From: Beijerinckiaceae bacterium
GTDB taxonomy: Bacteria; Pseudomonadota; Alphaproteobacteria; Rhizobiales; Beijerinckiaceae
NCBI GenBank assembly: GCA_009773635.1
Contig: WSYC01000017.1
Span: 62,001-126,000 of the forward strand
DNA length: 64,000 nucleotides
Direction: 5' to 3'
A program made the position numbers and the translations under genes. Under the pieces are notes generated by a model. The model was not told where the DNA came from. It did not search any database and saw nothing but the letters and a program-made list of their open reading frames with translations. This document shows, one piece after another, positions 8,651 to 17,268 of the stretch (positions are counted from its first letter, which is position 1; the number at the start of each line of letters is the position of its first letter).

Positions 8651-9265
8651 ATGCTCTCCCCCTTCCTCTCCGGCTTTCTGATCGGCGGCGGGTTGATCGT
8701 CGCGATCGGCGCGCAGAATGCCTTCATCCTCCGGCAGGGTATCCGGCGCGAGCATGTCTTCGTGCTGGCGCTGATCTGTGCAGCTTCCGATGCGCTGCTG
8801 ATTGTCCTCGGCGTTGCCGGGCTCGGGGCACTGATCGAGCGCTTCCCGGCGCTGCTGACCGCGGTGACGCTGTTCGGCATCGGGTTTTTGCTCTGGTATG
8901 GCTGGCTGGCGTTCCGCCGCGTGCTGGCACCCTCCGCCATGGTCGTGGGCGAGGCGGCAGCAATGCCGCTCGGCAGGGCGGTGATCACCTGCCTGACGCT
9001 GACCTTCCTCAACCCGCATGTGTATCTCGATACGGTGATCCTCGTCGGTTCTCTTGCCGCGCCGTATTCGGGGGCGGGGCGGATCGCCTATACGCTCGGG
9101 GCGATTGCGGCGTCGTTCGTCTGGTTTTTCGGCCTCGGTTATGGCGCGCGCGTGCTCACCCCGCTGTTCGCGAAGCCGGTGGCGTGGCGCATTCTTGATG
9201 CCATCATCGCCTTGGTGATGGTTTCGATTGCGGTGAAGCTGGGGCTTTGGCTAAGCTCGCGCTAA
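8651..9265 (+). CDS. LysE/ArgO-family amino acid exporter
   Basis: An inner-membrane exporter of 204 residues with six predicted helices. It belongs to the LysE/ArgO family, whose members export basic amino acids such as arginine or lysine. The N-terminal GGGLIVAIGAQNAFILRQG and the LTFLNPHVYLDT segment are signature stretches of the ArgO-like branch. No Shine-Dalgarno sequence is visible before ATG 8651, because the AT-rich HEPN-like gene ends three bases upstream. The exporter may therefore be translated by coupling, or its original leader may have been displaced. No ArgP/LysG regulator lies next to it. Confidence 0.88.
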   Translation: MLSPFLSGFLIGGGLIVAIGAQNAFILRQGIRREHVFVLALICAASDALLIVLGVAGLGALIERFPALLTAVTLFGIGFLLWYGWLAFRRVLAPSAMVVGEAAAMPLGRAVITCLTLTFLNPHVYLDTVILVGSLAAPYSGAGRIAYTLGAIAASFVWFFGLGYGARVLTPLFAKPVAWRILDAIIALVMVSIAVKLGLWLSSR

Positions 9266-9286
9266 CCCGAAACACAAAGGCATCCC

Positions 9287-10666
9287 ATGTCCATCGACAA
9301 AACCCTCGCCCGTATCGACGCTGATCTTCCCGCCAGCCTTGAGCGGCTGTTCGCGTTTGTGCGCTTCGCCTCCATCGGCGCGGACAGTGCCTTCGACAAG
9401 GAAACGCGCGCCTGCGCCGACCATCTCGTGAAGGACCTCCAGACCATGGGGTTCGAGGCGGCCGCGCGCCCGACCAAGGGCCACCCGGTGGTGATCGGCC
9501 ATCGTCGCCGGCCCGGCAAGCCGCATGTGCTGTTCTACGGCCATTACGACGTGCAGCCGGTCGATCCGCTGAACCTCTGGGACAACCCGCCGTTCGAGCC
9601 GAAGGTGATCGAGCTGGAGCCGGGCCGCAAGGTGATCACCGGTCGCGGCGCGCAGGACGACAAGGGGCAGGTGATGACCTTCCTCGAAGCCTGCCGCGCG
9701 ATGATCGCGGAAACCGGCGACCTCCCCATCTCGCTCTCGGTGATGATCGAGGGCGAGGAGGAATCGGGCTCCACCAACCTGCCGCCGTTCCTTGAGGCCA
9801 ATGCCGCCGAGCTGAAGGCCGATATCTGCCTGGTCTGCGATACCGGCATGTGGGACCGCGATACGCCGCAGATCACCTCGTCCTTGCGCGGCATGCTCTA
9901 CGAGGAAATCATCGTCCGCGCTGCGGACCGCGACCTTCATTCGGGCAGCTTCGGCGGCACGGCGCAGAACCCGATCCATATTCTCTCGCGCATCGTCGCC
10001 GCCATGCATGACGCCAACGGGCGGATCATGGTGCCGAATTTCTATGATGGCGTTCACGAGACCGGCGACAACCGCAAGGCCGCCTGGGAGGCGCTCGGCC
10101 TGACGGAAGCGGAGTTTTTGGGCCAGATCGGCCTGAAATATTCGGCCGGCGAGCAGGATCGCACCCTGATCGAAAAGATGCAGGCGCGCCCGACCTGCGA
10201 TTGCAACGGCATCTGGGGCGGCTACACCGGCGAAGGCACGAAAACCGTGATCGCCGGCGAGGCGCGCGCCAAAATCTCGTTCCGGCTGGTCCATGATCAG
10301 GACCCGGTCGCGATCCAGAAGAACTTCCGTGAATATGTTTCAAGCATGATCCCGGCGGATTGTTCGGTCGAGTTCATCGGCTACAAGGGGTCCCGCGCCG
10401 TGCAGGTGCGCGAGGAAAGCCCGGAACTCAAGAAAGCCACCGCCGCGCTGAAAGCCGAATGGGGCAAGGACGCCGTGGTTCTCGGCATGGGTGGTTCGAT
10501 CCCGATCGTCGGCGATTTCAAGCGCGTTCTGGGGCTGGATGCACTCTTGATCGGCTACGGGCTCGATGACGACCGCATCCACTCGCCGAACGAGAAATAC
10601 GATCTCCAGAGCTTCCACCGCGGGCAGCGGAGCTGGGCGCGGATCATCGAAGCCTTGGGGAAGTAG
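9287..10666 (+). CDS. M20-family metallodipeptidase
   Basis: A 459-residue di-zinc peptidase of the M20 (carnosinase/CNDP-like) family that hydrolyses dipeptides or related amides. Zinc-binding and catalytic segments are visible: FYGHYDVQPVDP (His and catalytic Asp), GRGAQDDKGQ (bridging Asp), IEGEEESGS (general-base Glu with a metal Glu) and CDTGMWD (Asp ligand), with the last His in DRIHSPNEKYD. A dimerisation domain separates the N- and C-terminal catalytic halves (about 190-330). Translation begins at ATG 9287, 21 bases after the exporter gene, and the two may be co-transcribed. Substrate specificity cannot be read from the sequence. Confidence 0.9.
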   Translation: MSIDKTLARIDADLPASLERLFAFVRFASIGADSAFDKETRACADHLVKDLQTMGFEAAARPTKGHPVVIGHRRRPGKPHVLFYGHYDVQPVDPLNLWDNPPFEPKVIELEPGRKVITGRGAQDDKGQVMTFLEACRAMIAETGDLPISLSVMIEGEEESGSTNLPPFLEANAAELKADICLVCDTGMWDRDTPQITSSLRGMLYEEIIVRAADRDLHSGSFGGTAQNPIHILSRIVAAMHDANGRIMVPNFYDGVHETGDNRKAAWEALGLTEAEFLGQIGLKYSAGEQDRTLIEKMQARPTCDCNGIWGGYTGEGTKTVIAGEARAKISFRLVHDQDPVAIQKNFREYVSSMIPADCSVEFIGYKGSRAVQVREESPELKKATAALKAEWGKDAVVLGMGGSIPIVGDFKRVLGLDALLIGYGLDDDRIHSPNEKYDLQSFHRGQRSWARIIEALGK

Positions 10667-10675
10667 CGGCCGCGA

Positions 10676-10700
10676 GGGCGCGCATGAAGATGCGCGTCCC
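10676..10700 (+). terminator. GC-rich hairpin after the dipeptidase gene
   Basis: The arms GGGCGCGCAT and ATGCGCG-T-CCC pair around the loop GAAG with one bulged T. There is no U-tract, so it is only a possible terminator or RNA-stabilising element. Confidence 0.4.
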
Positions 10701-10738
10701 GGCCCGGTTCTGAAGCTTTGTTGCGCGCCGATGTCGGG

Positions 10739-10757
10739 GGCAGAAAAATTTTCTGCC
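10739..10757. promoter_or_regulatory. Perfect 19-bp inverted repeat upstream of the aminotransferase
   Basis: GGCAGAAAA-A-TTTTCTGCC has 9-base arms around a single central base. It lies 78 bases before the aminotransferase start. The symmetry and spacing suit an operator for a dimeric regulator; which one is unknown. Confidence 0.4.
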
Positions 10758-10834
10758 ATTCGGCTCGCAATGAGTTGACCCTGCCTGCAACACCCGGTCT
10801 TCTGCCTTCCGAGGGGACTTTTCGGGAGAAAAAT

Positions 10835-11689
10835 ATGGCTTGGTCTGAAACTTGGACCTTCGTGAACGGAGCGTGGCACGAGGGCAATCCGCCGATCCTT
10901 GGCCCCAGAAGCCACGGCTTCTGGCAGGCATCATCGGTGTTCGATGGTGGTCGCTATTTCGAGAACGTCGCGCCGGATATCGCGCTGCATGCGGCGCGAC
11001 TCGCGCGCTCGGCGGAGGCGATCGGCCTCAAATGCCCGGTGGCGCCGGACTATATCGTCGGGTTGCTGCACGAGGGCGTGAAGAAATTCGCCCCAGGCAC
11101 CGCGCTCTACGTGAAGCCGATGGTCTGGGGCGAGGGGGACAAGGGCTCGGCGATCGTGCCCGATCCGGATGACAGCCGCTTCCTGCTCTGCCTGTTCGCC
11201 GCGCCGATGCCGGTGCCAGGCCCATCCTCGATCACGCTCTCGCCGTACCGGCGCCCGACGATCGAGTGCATGCCGACGGATTCGAAAGCCGGTTGCCTCT
11301 ACCCCAACAACGCCCGCGCGCTACGTGAGGCGCGCGCCCGCGGCTTTGACAACGCGCTGGTGCGCGACATGCTCGGCAATATCGCGGAGACCACGACCGC
11401 GAACATCTTCATGGCGAAGGATGGCGTGGTCTATACGCCGATCCCGAACGGGTCGTTCCTCAACGGCATCACCCGCCAGCGCGTCATCAAGTTGATGCGC
11501 GATGCCGGCGTGAATGTTGTCGAGAAGAGCCTCACCTATGCCGAATTCGAGACGGCAGACGAGATCTTCTATTCCGGCAACTATTCAAAGGTGATGCCGA
11601 TCACCCGGATTGATGATCGCGCGATGCAGCCGGGGCCTTTCTACACCAAGACGCGGGCGGCCTACTGGGATTTCGCGCATTCGGCATGA
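10835..11689 (+). CDS. Class IV PLP aminotransferase (branched-chain type)
   Basis: A fold-type IV pyridoxal-phosphate aminotransferase of 284 residues, resembling branched-chain and D-amino-acid aminotransferases. The PLP lysine is K151 in DSKAGCLYPNN, the cofactor-nitrogen Glu is E185 in GNIAETTTANIF, and the phosphate-binding part is FLNGITRQRV. NCBI-type annotation would be branched-chain amino acid aminotransferase, but a second ilvE elsewhere is likely, so the physiological substrate is open. The start is ATG 10835 with GGGAG 8 bases upstream; the ORF could extend to 10718 but that part is not conserved. A perfect inverted repeat lies upstream, suggesting regulated expression. Confidence 0.85.
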   Translation: MAWSETWTFVNGAWHEGNPPILGPRSHGFWQASSVFDGGRYFENVAPDIALHAARLARSAEAIGLKCPVAPDYIVGLLHEGVKKFAPGTALYVKPMVWGEGDKGSAIVPDPDDSRFLLCLFAAPMPVPGPSSITLSPYRRPTIECMPTDSKAGCLYPNNARALREARARGFDNALVRDMLGNIAETTTANIFMAKDGVVYTPIPNGSFLNGITRQRVIKLMRDAGVNVVEKSLTYAEFETADEIFYSGNYSKVMPITRIDDRAMQPGPFYTKTRAAYWDFAHSA

Positions 11690-11851
11690 GGGCATTGCCG
11701 CTGCGGGGAATGTGTCAAAATGGTGATGCGGGGTCCGCGCGGCCTTACGGCTCCTTAACGGGATCGCGTTAGGGTGCAGGCGTGGACATCGGGCCCTTTC
11801 GCCCCCCGAAATGAATTCTCGATGCCACCAAAGGATTCGAGACCCTTTGAA

Positions 11852-11881
11852 GGAAGGCCGCGGCTCACGCCGCGGCCTTCC
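11852..11881. terminator. Strong 13-bp stem hairpin between convergent genes
   Basis: GGAAGGCCGCGGC and GCCGCGGCCTTCC pair perfectly around TCAC. It lies between the rightward aminotransferase and the leftward DUF305 gene and can act on both. T-rich sequence is short on either side. The rest of 11690-11901 holds nothing else recognisable; a small RNA ending at this hairpin is possible. Confidence 0.6.
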
Positions 11882-11901
11882 GCATTTGAAGGGCAGCAGG
11901 G

Positions 11902-12339
11902 TTACTGCCCCTTCTTCTTCAACCACTCACGCATGAAGGCGATTTCCTTCTCCTGCGCGGCGATGATCTCTTCCGCCATCTTCTTTGTTTCCGGGTCCTT
12001 GCCGTGCTGGAGCACGACCTTCGCCATGTCGATCGCGCCCTGATGGTGCGGGATCATGCCCTTGAAGAAGTCGATATCGGCATCGCCGGAGAATTTGATC
12101 GCCATGTCCTTGTGCATGCGGTCATTGGCGGCCTCGTAGGCTTTGGTTGAGGGCGAGGCGTCCGGCGCGGCCGCACCGTGTCCGGCGTGCGGATCGGTTT
12201 TGGCCGGCGGCTGCGCCTGTCCGTGATGCTGCTGCATCTGGCCATGCATGCCGTGGCCCTGCTGGGCCGAAGCGGCGTGGGTGGAGGCGGCAAGAGTGGA
12301 AGCGGCAAGCGCGATGGCCGCCAGCGTGAGCGTTTTCAT
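11902..12339 (-). CDS. DUF305 periplasmic metal-associated protein
   Basis: A 145-residue secreted protein. The signal peptide (about 1-25, ending near HAASA) is followed by a His/Met/Gln-rich linker (GHGMHGQMQQHHG) and a DUF305 ferritin-like four-helix domain. The core motif MIPHHQGAIDMA and the C-terminal EIAFMREWLKK are typical. DUF305 proteins of this CopM-like kind bind copper or silver in the periplasm in characterised relatives; that role is inferred here. It follows the His-rich gene 12379-12741 on the same strand, separated by 39 bases, and the two probably form a metal-handling operon. The strong hairpin 11852-11881 ends it. Confidence 0.85.
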   Translation of the reverse strand: MKTLTLAAIALAASTLAASTHAASAQQGHGMHGQMQQHHGQAQPPAKTDPHAGHGAAAPDASPSTKAYEAANDRMHKDMAIKFSGDADIDFFKGMIPHHQGAIDMAKVVLQHGKDPETKKMAEEIIAAQEKEIAFMREWLKKKGQ

Positions 12340-12378
12340 GGAAATCTCCTGGGAATTGAATCGGTGTCAGCGTGAGGG

Positions 12379-12741
12379 TCAGGAGGTGTGTCGCGGCGGG
12401 CGGTCGAGCCGGGGCGGGGAGAGGCTTTCGAGCCATGCCGCCACGGGGACATCGACGGTTCCGCGCAGCCGGAGTTCGGGAGTCGACAAGCCCGCCGCCG
12501 GCACGGGGATCACGAGGCAGGCCGTGAGGCATTGCGCATGGTTGTTCTGTGGATCAAGCGGCCGGACGGGTTCGGGCGCGGGATGTTGCGTGCCGGGGTG
12601 GTGGTGCATCGCTGCGTGATCAAGGGGGTCCGCGTGCCCGTGCGCGGGCGCTTCCGCCGCAACCAGCGCGTGGAGGCGGGCCGGCACCACGAGAGCCAGC
12701 ACAAGCAAAGTGAGGAGCATCCGCATGATACGATGTCGCAT
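12379..12741 (-). CDS. His-rich exported protein of unknown function
   Basis: About 120 residues with an N-terminal hydrophobic segment (MLLTLLVLALVVPARL) that is a signal peptide or anchor, then a His-rich stretch (HGHADPLDHAAMHHHPG) and two cysteines in QCLTACLV. The His cluster followed by Cys suggests metal binding, similar in style to short DUF2946-like proteins found next to copper genes. The start is uncertain: ATG 12741 is chosen, while ATGs at 12852 and 12726 are in frame. It precedes the DUF305 gene and probably shares its transcript. Divergent from the small secreted-protein gene at 12862. Confidence 0.6.
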   Translation of the reverse strand: MRHRIMRMLLTLLVLALVVPARLHALVAAEAPAHGHADPLDHAAMHHHPGTQHPAPEPVRPLDPQNNHAQCLTACLVIPVPAAGLSTPELRLRGTVDVPVAAWLESLSPPRLDRPPRHTS

Positions 12742-12861
12742 GTGATCAACATGGGGGCCTGTGCCCGGTTTCGCAATGCGTTTGAGGGCGGAAGGTAACC
12801 AGATTGGAGAACGATCCTCGCTGTTGCGCCAAAATCGGGTAGTGTTGCGCAAACCAACCGG

Positions 12862-13179
12862 ATGATTCGGATGATCAATCGCCTCACGCTTTCCTTATCC
12901 CTTGCTGCTCTCACGCTGGCAGCCATCCCGGCTCAGGCCTGGTCGCCGCCCTCTGTCGGGCAGACGTGTGCCGGCACGCGCGGCGCGGGTCCCCGGCACG
13001 TTGCCGTCGCCGGCAATTATCTCGGTGGCCGCCTAGTGCGGGACGGGATCGTCGATCGCAAGTCGTTTCAGGCCTGTTTCCAGACGGTTGATCGCTGCGA
13101 ACTCTGGCTTGCTGACAAGGCGCGGCAGTTCCCGCTCCAGCCGGGCATTGCGACCTGCACGCGCGTGGTGCTGCGCTGA
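12862..13179 (+). CDS. Small secreted cysteine-containing protein
   Basis: A 105-residue protein with a clear signal peptide (hydrophobic core LSLSLAALTLAAIPAQA) and a mature region of about 78 residues. The mature part has four cysteines (CAG, CFQ, CEL and CTR), suggesting two disulfides. No known domain is recognised. ATG at 12862 and 12871 are both possible. It is divergent from the His-rich/DUF305 pair and a dispersed repeat begins just after its stop. A periplasmic role is all that can be inferred. Confidence 0.65.
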   Translation: MIRMINRLTLSLSLAALTLAAIPAQAWSPPSVGQTCAGTRGAGPRHVAVAGNYLGGRLVRDGIVDRKSFQACFQTVDRCELWLADKARQFPLQPGIATCTRVVLR

Positions 13180-13181
13180 TC

Positions 13182-13284
13182 AGCGCATTTTCAAGCGAAG
13201 TGGATTCCGGTTCGCGTGAAGAAAATGCGACAGGATAAAGAGATAGAGCGAATGAAGTGAATTTCAGTTCACTGAGAACGCTCT
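13182..13284 (+). repeat. Dispersed intergenic repeat, copy A
   Basis: About 100 bases that match, with ends in the same order, the reverse complement of 42728-42828. Shared blocks include AAGTGGA, CCGGTT, ATGCGACA and AAAGAGATAGAG. It has partly self-complementary ends and lies between convergent genes (12862 and murJ), which is where such elements usually sit. It encodes no protein. Confidence 0.75.
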
Positions 13285-14788
13285 AGCGCAGTGTCAGCGG
13301 CACCTTGAAGACCCGGAACCCGAGATAGATCAGGCCGGCATAAATCGTGCCACCGATCACCCCATCAACCAGCATGCGCGGGAGGGCGGCAAGGCCCGCC
13401 AACCCCGTGTCGAGGTTGATCAGCGCGGCAGCCAGCCAGATCGTCGCGACCGCGATCAGGCTGATGCGCAGCTTGAGCGAATAGTCGGGGTCGGTTTTGC
13501 CCTGCCGCCAGGCCAAGGCATAGAGGATCGTGAAGTTCGCGATGGCGCCGATGGCAGTGGCAATCGCCAGCCCCGCCGCGCCCATCGAACGCCAGAGCAA
13601 CAGCTTGAGCATGAGATTGATCCCGATCGCGCTCAGCGAGGCGTAGAGCGGCGTCGCGGTATCGCCGCGCGCGTGGAAGCTCGCGACGATCGAGCGGATG
13701 GCAACGATGGCCGGCAGGCCGACGGCATAGGCCGCCAGAACCTTCGCCGTGCCCGCCGTCGCGGCGGAGCCGAACGCGCCGCGCTCGAACATCGCGCTGA
13801 CGATGGTTTCCGGGATCACGAGGAAAGCCACAAAGAACGGCATCGACAGGAGCCACGAGAGGACCAGTGTGCGGTTCTGCTGTGCATGGGCATCCTCGGT
13901 TCGCCCGGCAGCGATGAGGCGGCTCATTTCCGGGAGAAGCACCGTGCCCGCCGCGATGCCGATGACGCCGATGGGAAGCTGGTAGAGCCGGTCCGCGTAA
14001 TAGAGCGATGATGCCCCGCCCTGCGGCAGGAAGGTGACGATGATCGTATCCGCCAGCAGCGCGATCTGCACGCCGGCCGAGCCGACAACTGCCGGTCCGA
14101 ACGCCCGGAAGAACCGCCGCACCTCCGGCTCCAGCACCGGCAGGCGCGGGCGCGCGATCAGCCCGGCGCGCATCGCGCCCCAGCCGAGCAGGCCCGCCTC
14201 AAGGAACCCTGCGATCAGCACGCCCCAGGCAGCGGCATGCGCGAGGGTCGCGAACAGGCTGCCGGCGATGAGGGTCGAGATCATCGCGACGTTGAGAAGC
14301 ACCGGCGCGGCGGCGCCTTCGATAAATCGCTCTTCCGCGTTGAGAACGCCGGACCACAGCACCACGAGCGTGACCAGCGCGAGGTAGGGGAAGGTGATCC
14401 GCGTGAGATCCGTTGCCAGCGCGAGCACATCGGGTCGATCGGCAAAGCCGGGCGCGAGCAGCCCGACAAAGCCGGGCGTGAACGCCAGCACCAGCGCCAG
14501 CAGCACGAGCTGGCTCAGCAGCACCATGGAAAGAATCTGGCCCTGGAACCGTGCGGCGGCGAGGTCTCCTGCCAGCGTGCGGATGCGGGAATAGGCGGGA
14601 ATGAAGGCGGTATTGAACGCGCCTTCGGCAAAGATCGACCGGAAATGGTTCGGCAGGCGGAAGGCGACGGTAAAGGCGTCCATCATCAAGCCGACGCCGA
14701 GGAAACGCGCGAGCAGGATATCGCGCAGGAACCCTGTCACACGCGAGACGAGCGTCCAGAGGCCAACCGAGAAAAAGGAGCGGATCAT
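13283..14788 (-). CDS. murJ: Lipid II flippase MurJ
   Basis: A 501-residue polytopic inner-membrane protein of the MOP superfamily with 14 predicted helices. MurJ moves lipid II across the membrane for peptidoglycan synthesis. The N terminus SVGLWTLVSRVTGFLRDILLA and the segment FAEGAFNTAFIPAYSR are hallmark MurJ sequences, the latter carrying part of the cationic central cavity. Its length matches the family. The gene lies 39 bases after the stop of the GT2 gene on the same strand and could be co-transcribed with it. Repeat copy A abuts its 3' end. Confidence 0.95.
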   Translation of the reverse strand: MIRSFFSVGLWTLVSRVTGFLRDILLARFLGVGLMMDAFTVAFRLPNHFRSIFAEGAFNTAFIPAYSRIRTLAGDLAAARFQGQILSMVLLSQLVLLALVLAFTPGFVGLLAPGFADRPDVLALATDLTRITFPYLALVTLVVLWSGVLNAEERFIEGAAAPVLLNVAMISTLIAGSLFATLAHAAAWGVLIAGFLEAGLLGWGAMRAGLIARPRLPVLEPEVRRFFRAFGPAVVGSAGVQIALLADTIIVTFLPQGGASSLYYADRLYQLPIGVIGIAAGTVLLPEMSRLIAAGRTEDAHAQQNRTLVLSWLLSMPFFVAFLVIPETIVSAMFERGAFGSAATAGTAKVLAAYAVGLPAIVAIRSIVASFHARGDTATPLYASLSAIGINLMLKLLLWRSMGAAGLAIATAIGAIANFTILYALAWRQGKTDPDYSLKLRISLIAVATIWLAAALINLDTGLAGLAALPRMLVDGVIGGTIYAGLIYLGFRVFKVPLTLR

Positions 14789-14827
14789 CCGGCTCTCGTC
14801 ATCGTGGCTGTGATTACCGCCGCGGCG

Positions 14828-15868
14828 TCACGGCACGGCGGAAACGCGCGGGCGATCATCGCCGGTCGGCGGGGGGGGCGCTTCGCCGCGCACAGTCTCT
14901 GCTCGTCCGACGTCTCCAGCATGCCGGCTCCCGATTTCCTCAGCCACGATATAGAGCGGCCGCCGCTTCACCTCGGCAAAGATGCGTCCGACATATTCCC
15001 CGATGACGCCGAGGAACATGAGCTGGATCCCCGAAAAGAACATCACGGACACGATGAGCGAGGGAAACCCCGGCACATCCGCTCCGAGGAACAGCGTGCG
15101 AACCGCCATCGTGATGGCATAGGTAAAGGCAAAGATCGAAATGCCAAGCCCGATATAGGTCGCGAGCTTGAGCGGCAGGGTCGAAAACGACGAGAGTCCG
15201 TCGAATGCAAAGCGCGTCAGCTGGCGATAGTCCCATTTCGAGGTGCCATAGGCCCGCTCCGCGACCTCGAATGGCACGCCGATGGATTTGAAGCCAACCC
15301 AGGCATAGAGTCCTTTCGAGAACCGCGCGCGCTCGCCGAGGCGGCGCAGGACATCCACCACCTTGCGGTCCATCAGGCGATAGTCACCGGCTCCGGGGGG
15401 CAGGGGGGTTTCGCCGAATTTGGCGAAGAGATCGTAGAACGCCCGTGTGAACCAGCGCCGCAGCGGTGTATCGGCTGAGCGGTCCACCCGCTGGCCGTAG
15501 ACCATGTCATAGCCCTCGCGCCATTTCGCAACGAAGGCCGTGATGGTCTCCGGCGGGTGCTGGAGATCGGCGTCGATCAGCACGACGGCCTTGCCGTGGG
15601 CATGATCCAGCCCTGCCGCCAGTGCGATCTCCTTGCCGAAGTTGCGGCTGAAGGTGATGGCGCGGATGCGGCTGTCCTGGCTGATCACGCGCCGGATGCG
15701 CGCGAAGGTGTCATCGCGCGAGCCATCGTCCACGAACAGGATCTCGAAGGTTGCGACCGTGGCTTCGAGCACCGGCACGAGCCGGGCGATCAGCGCCTCG
15801 ATGTTCTCGCCTTCGTTGAAAACCGGGACAACCACTGAAAGTTCGGGATGGTTCCGCTGTGGACTCAT
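14828..15868 (-). CDS. Polyprenyl-phosphate glycosyltransferase (GT2, GtrB/DPM1-like)
   Basis: A 346-residue membrane glycosyltransferase. The N-terminal GT2 domain has SVVVPVFNEGENI, the acidic nucleotide-sugar site VLIDADLQHPPE and the QRVDRSADTPLRRW region; two C-terminal helices follow (about 240-300). This architecture is that of enzymes (GtrB, ArnC, DPM1) that transfer a sugar from a nucleotide donor to undecaprenyl phosphate. The start is ATG 15868; a TTG two codons upstream is less likely. The ChbG-type deacetylase gene is divergent from it and murJ follows. The combination suggests envelope sugar modification, which is inference. Confidence 0.87.
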   Translation of the reverse strand: MSPQRNHPELSVVVPVFNEGENIEALIARLVPVLEATVATFEILFVDDGSRDDTFARIRRVISQDSRIRAITFSRNFGKEIALAAGLDHAHGKAVVLIDADLQHPPETITAFVAKWREGYDMVYGQRVDRSADTPLRRWFTRAFYDLFAKFGETPLPPGAGDYRLMDRKVVDVLRRLGERARFSKGLYAWVGFKSIGVPFEVAERAYGTSKWDYRQLTRFAFDGLSSFSTLPLKLATYIGLGISIFAFTYAITMAVRTLFLGADVPGFPSLIVSVMFFSGIQLMFLGVIGEYVGRIFAEVKRRPLYIVAEEIGSRHAGDVGRAETVRGEAPPPPTGDDRPRVSAVP

Positions 15869-16053
15869 GGACAAGGACTCTGATCAAAGGACGTGCCGCT
15901 GACGGGCGTGAGATGCTGGACGAGAGGTTAGGCTTGTGGCTTGGTCCACAGGGCATTCATAAGTCAGCCCTGCTTTTTTGCTTTAAGCCTTGAATGGCGC
16001 AAGTGCACGCCAAACATCGTGTTTCTATGCGAGTTCACATGAATAGGAGCCCA

Positions 16054-16905
16054 ATGCCCGCGAATCGCTTCATCCTGACTGCCGATGACTACGCGATGAC
16101 GCCGGCCGTGAGCCGCGGCATCCTCGCGCTGCTCGAAGCCGGGCGGATCTCGGCAACCGGGGCGATGACCAACCGCCCCTCCTGGCCGGAGGCGGCGCGG
16201 GAGTTGCGCTCTTTCGAGGGCAACGCCGATCTCGGCGTGCACATCAACCTGACCTGCGGTGCGCCGTTGACGGCTGCGGATGGCCTGGCCGCCGGTGGAA
16301 TTCTGCCGAAACTCGGGCCGCTGCTGGCGCGGGCGCTGGCGGGCCGGGTGCCGCAGGATGTGGTTGAACGCGAGATCGGGGCGCAGCTCACAGCCTTCGA
16401 GGATGCGATGGGGCGGATGCCGGATTTCATCGACGGGCATCAGCATATCCATGCCATGCCGGGGATCCGGCGAGCCTTTGCGGCGGTGATGGCGCGACGT
16501 TATCCGGATGCCAAGCCCTATGTCCGCGATGCCGCGGACAGGTTTGGTCCGATCAATGCCCGGGGCAGACACGCCCGCAAGGCGATGATTGTCGCAGGCC
16601 TCGCGCGGCCGTTCGGCGCGCGGCTGCGGGAGCTGGGGTTTGCGCTCAATCAGGGCTTCTCCGGCTTTTCGGCCTTCGATCCGCAGGCTGATTACGGCGC
16701 GGATTTTGCCAGCTATCTCCTCGCACCGGGCAAGGCGCAGCTCGTGATGTGTCATCCCGGCGCGGTGGATGACGAGCTGCGCGCGCTTGATCCTGCGACC
16801 GACAGCCGCCCCCAAGAAGTCGCGTATTTCCTCTCGAACCGCTTCATCGAGAACTGCGATGCCGCGAGCATGCGGCCTGCGCGCTTTTCCGAACTTTCTG
16901 ATTGA
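16054..16905 (+). CDS. ChbG/HpnK (YdjC) family deacetylase
   Basis: A 283-residue carbohydrate deacetylase of the YdjC/ChbG superfamily. The metal and catalytic segments are visible: FILTADDYAMT (Asp pair), LGVHINLTCGAPL (His), DGHQHIHAMPG (His residues) and the C-terminal MCHPG. Relatives deacetylate chito-oligosaccharides, hopanoid head-group precursors or undecaprenyl-phosphate-linked amino sugars (NaxD type). The neighbouring divergent polyprenyl-phosphate glycosyltransferase favours the last possibility, but no hopanoid or chitin gene is near to compare. The start is ATG 16054 with AGGAG ahead; an upstream ORF extension to 15994 lacks conservation. Confidence 0.82.
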   Translation: MPANRFILTADDYAMTPAVSRGILALLEAGRISATGAMTNRPSWPEAARELRSFEGNADLGVHINLTCGAPLTAADGLAAGGILPKLGPLLARALAGRVPQDVVEREIGAQLTAFEDAMGRMPDFIDGHQHIHAMPGIRRAFAAVMARRYPDAKPYVRDAADRFGPINARGRHARKAMIVAGLARPFGARLRELGFALNQGFSGFSAFDPQADYGADFASYLLAPGKAQLVMCHPGAVDDELRALDPATDSRPQEVAYFLSNRFIENCDAASMRPARFSELSD

Positions 16906-16917
16906 TCAGGTGCCACG

Positions 16918-17268
16918 ATGTCTCTTTCCCCTGCCCATCTCTGGCCGATTGCGCTGCTCATCGCCTCGAACGTGTTCATGACCATCGCGTGGTACGGGCA
17001 TCTCAAGTTCAAAGGCACCGCCCTGCCGCTGGTGATCGCGGCGAGCTGGGGCATCGCCTTCGTCGAATATTGCCTCGCGGTGCCGGCCAACCGCATGGGG
17101 CATGCGGTCTATTCCGCCGCAGAGCTCAAGACCATTCAGGAGGTCATCACGCTTCTGGTCTTTGCCGGCTTTTCGGTGCTTTACCTCGGCGAGAAGCTGA
17201 CGCTCAACCACGGCATCGGTTTCGCGTTGATCTGCGCGGGGGCGTGGTTCGTGTTTCAGGGCAAATAG
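16918..17268 (+). CDS. DUF486 (DMT-like) membrane protein
   Basis: A 116-residue protein with four predicted membrane helices of the DUF486 family, related to small drug/metabolite transporters. Helices span roughly 8-26, 35-52, 72-90 and 95-112; the segment AVPANRMGHAVYSAAELKTI between helices 2 and 3 is characteristic. Small DMT proteins work as dimers. Its substrate is unknown. It starts 12 bases after the deacetylase stop and is likely in the same transcript, which may hint at an envelope precursor being flipped, though this is weak inference. Confidence 0.85.
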   Translation: MSLSPAHLWPIALLIASNVFMTIAWYGHLKFKGTALPLVIAASWGIAFVEYCLAVPANRMGHAVYSAAELKTIQEVITLLVFAGFSVLYLGEKLTLNHGIGFALICAGAWFVFQGK

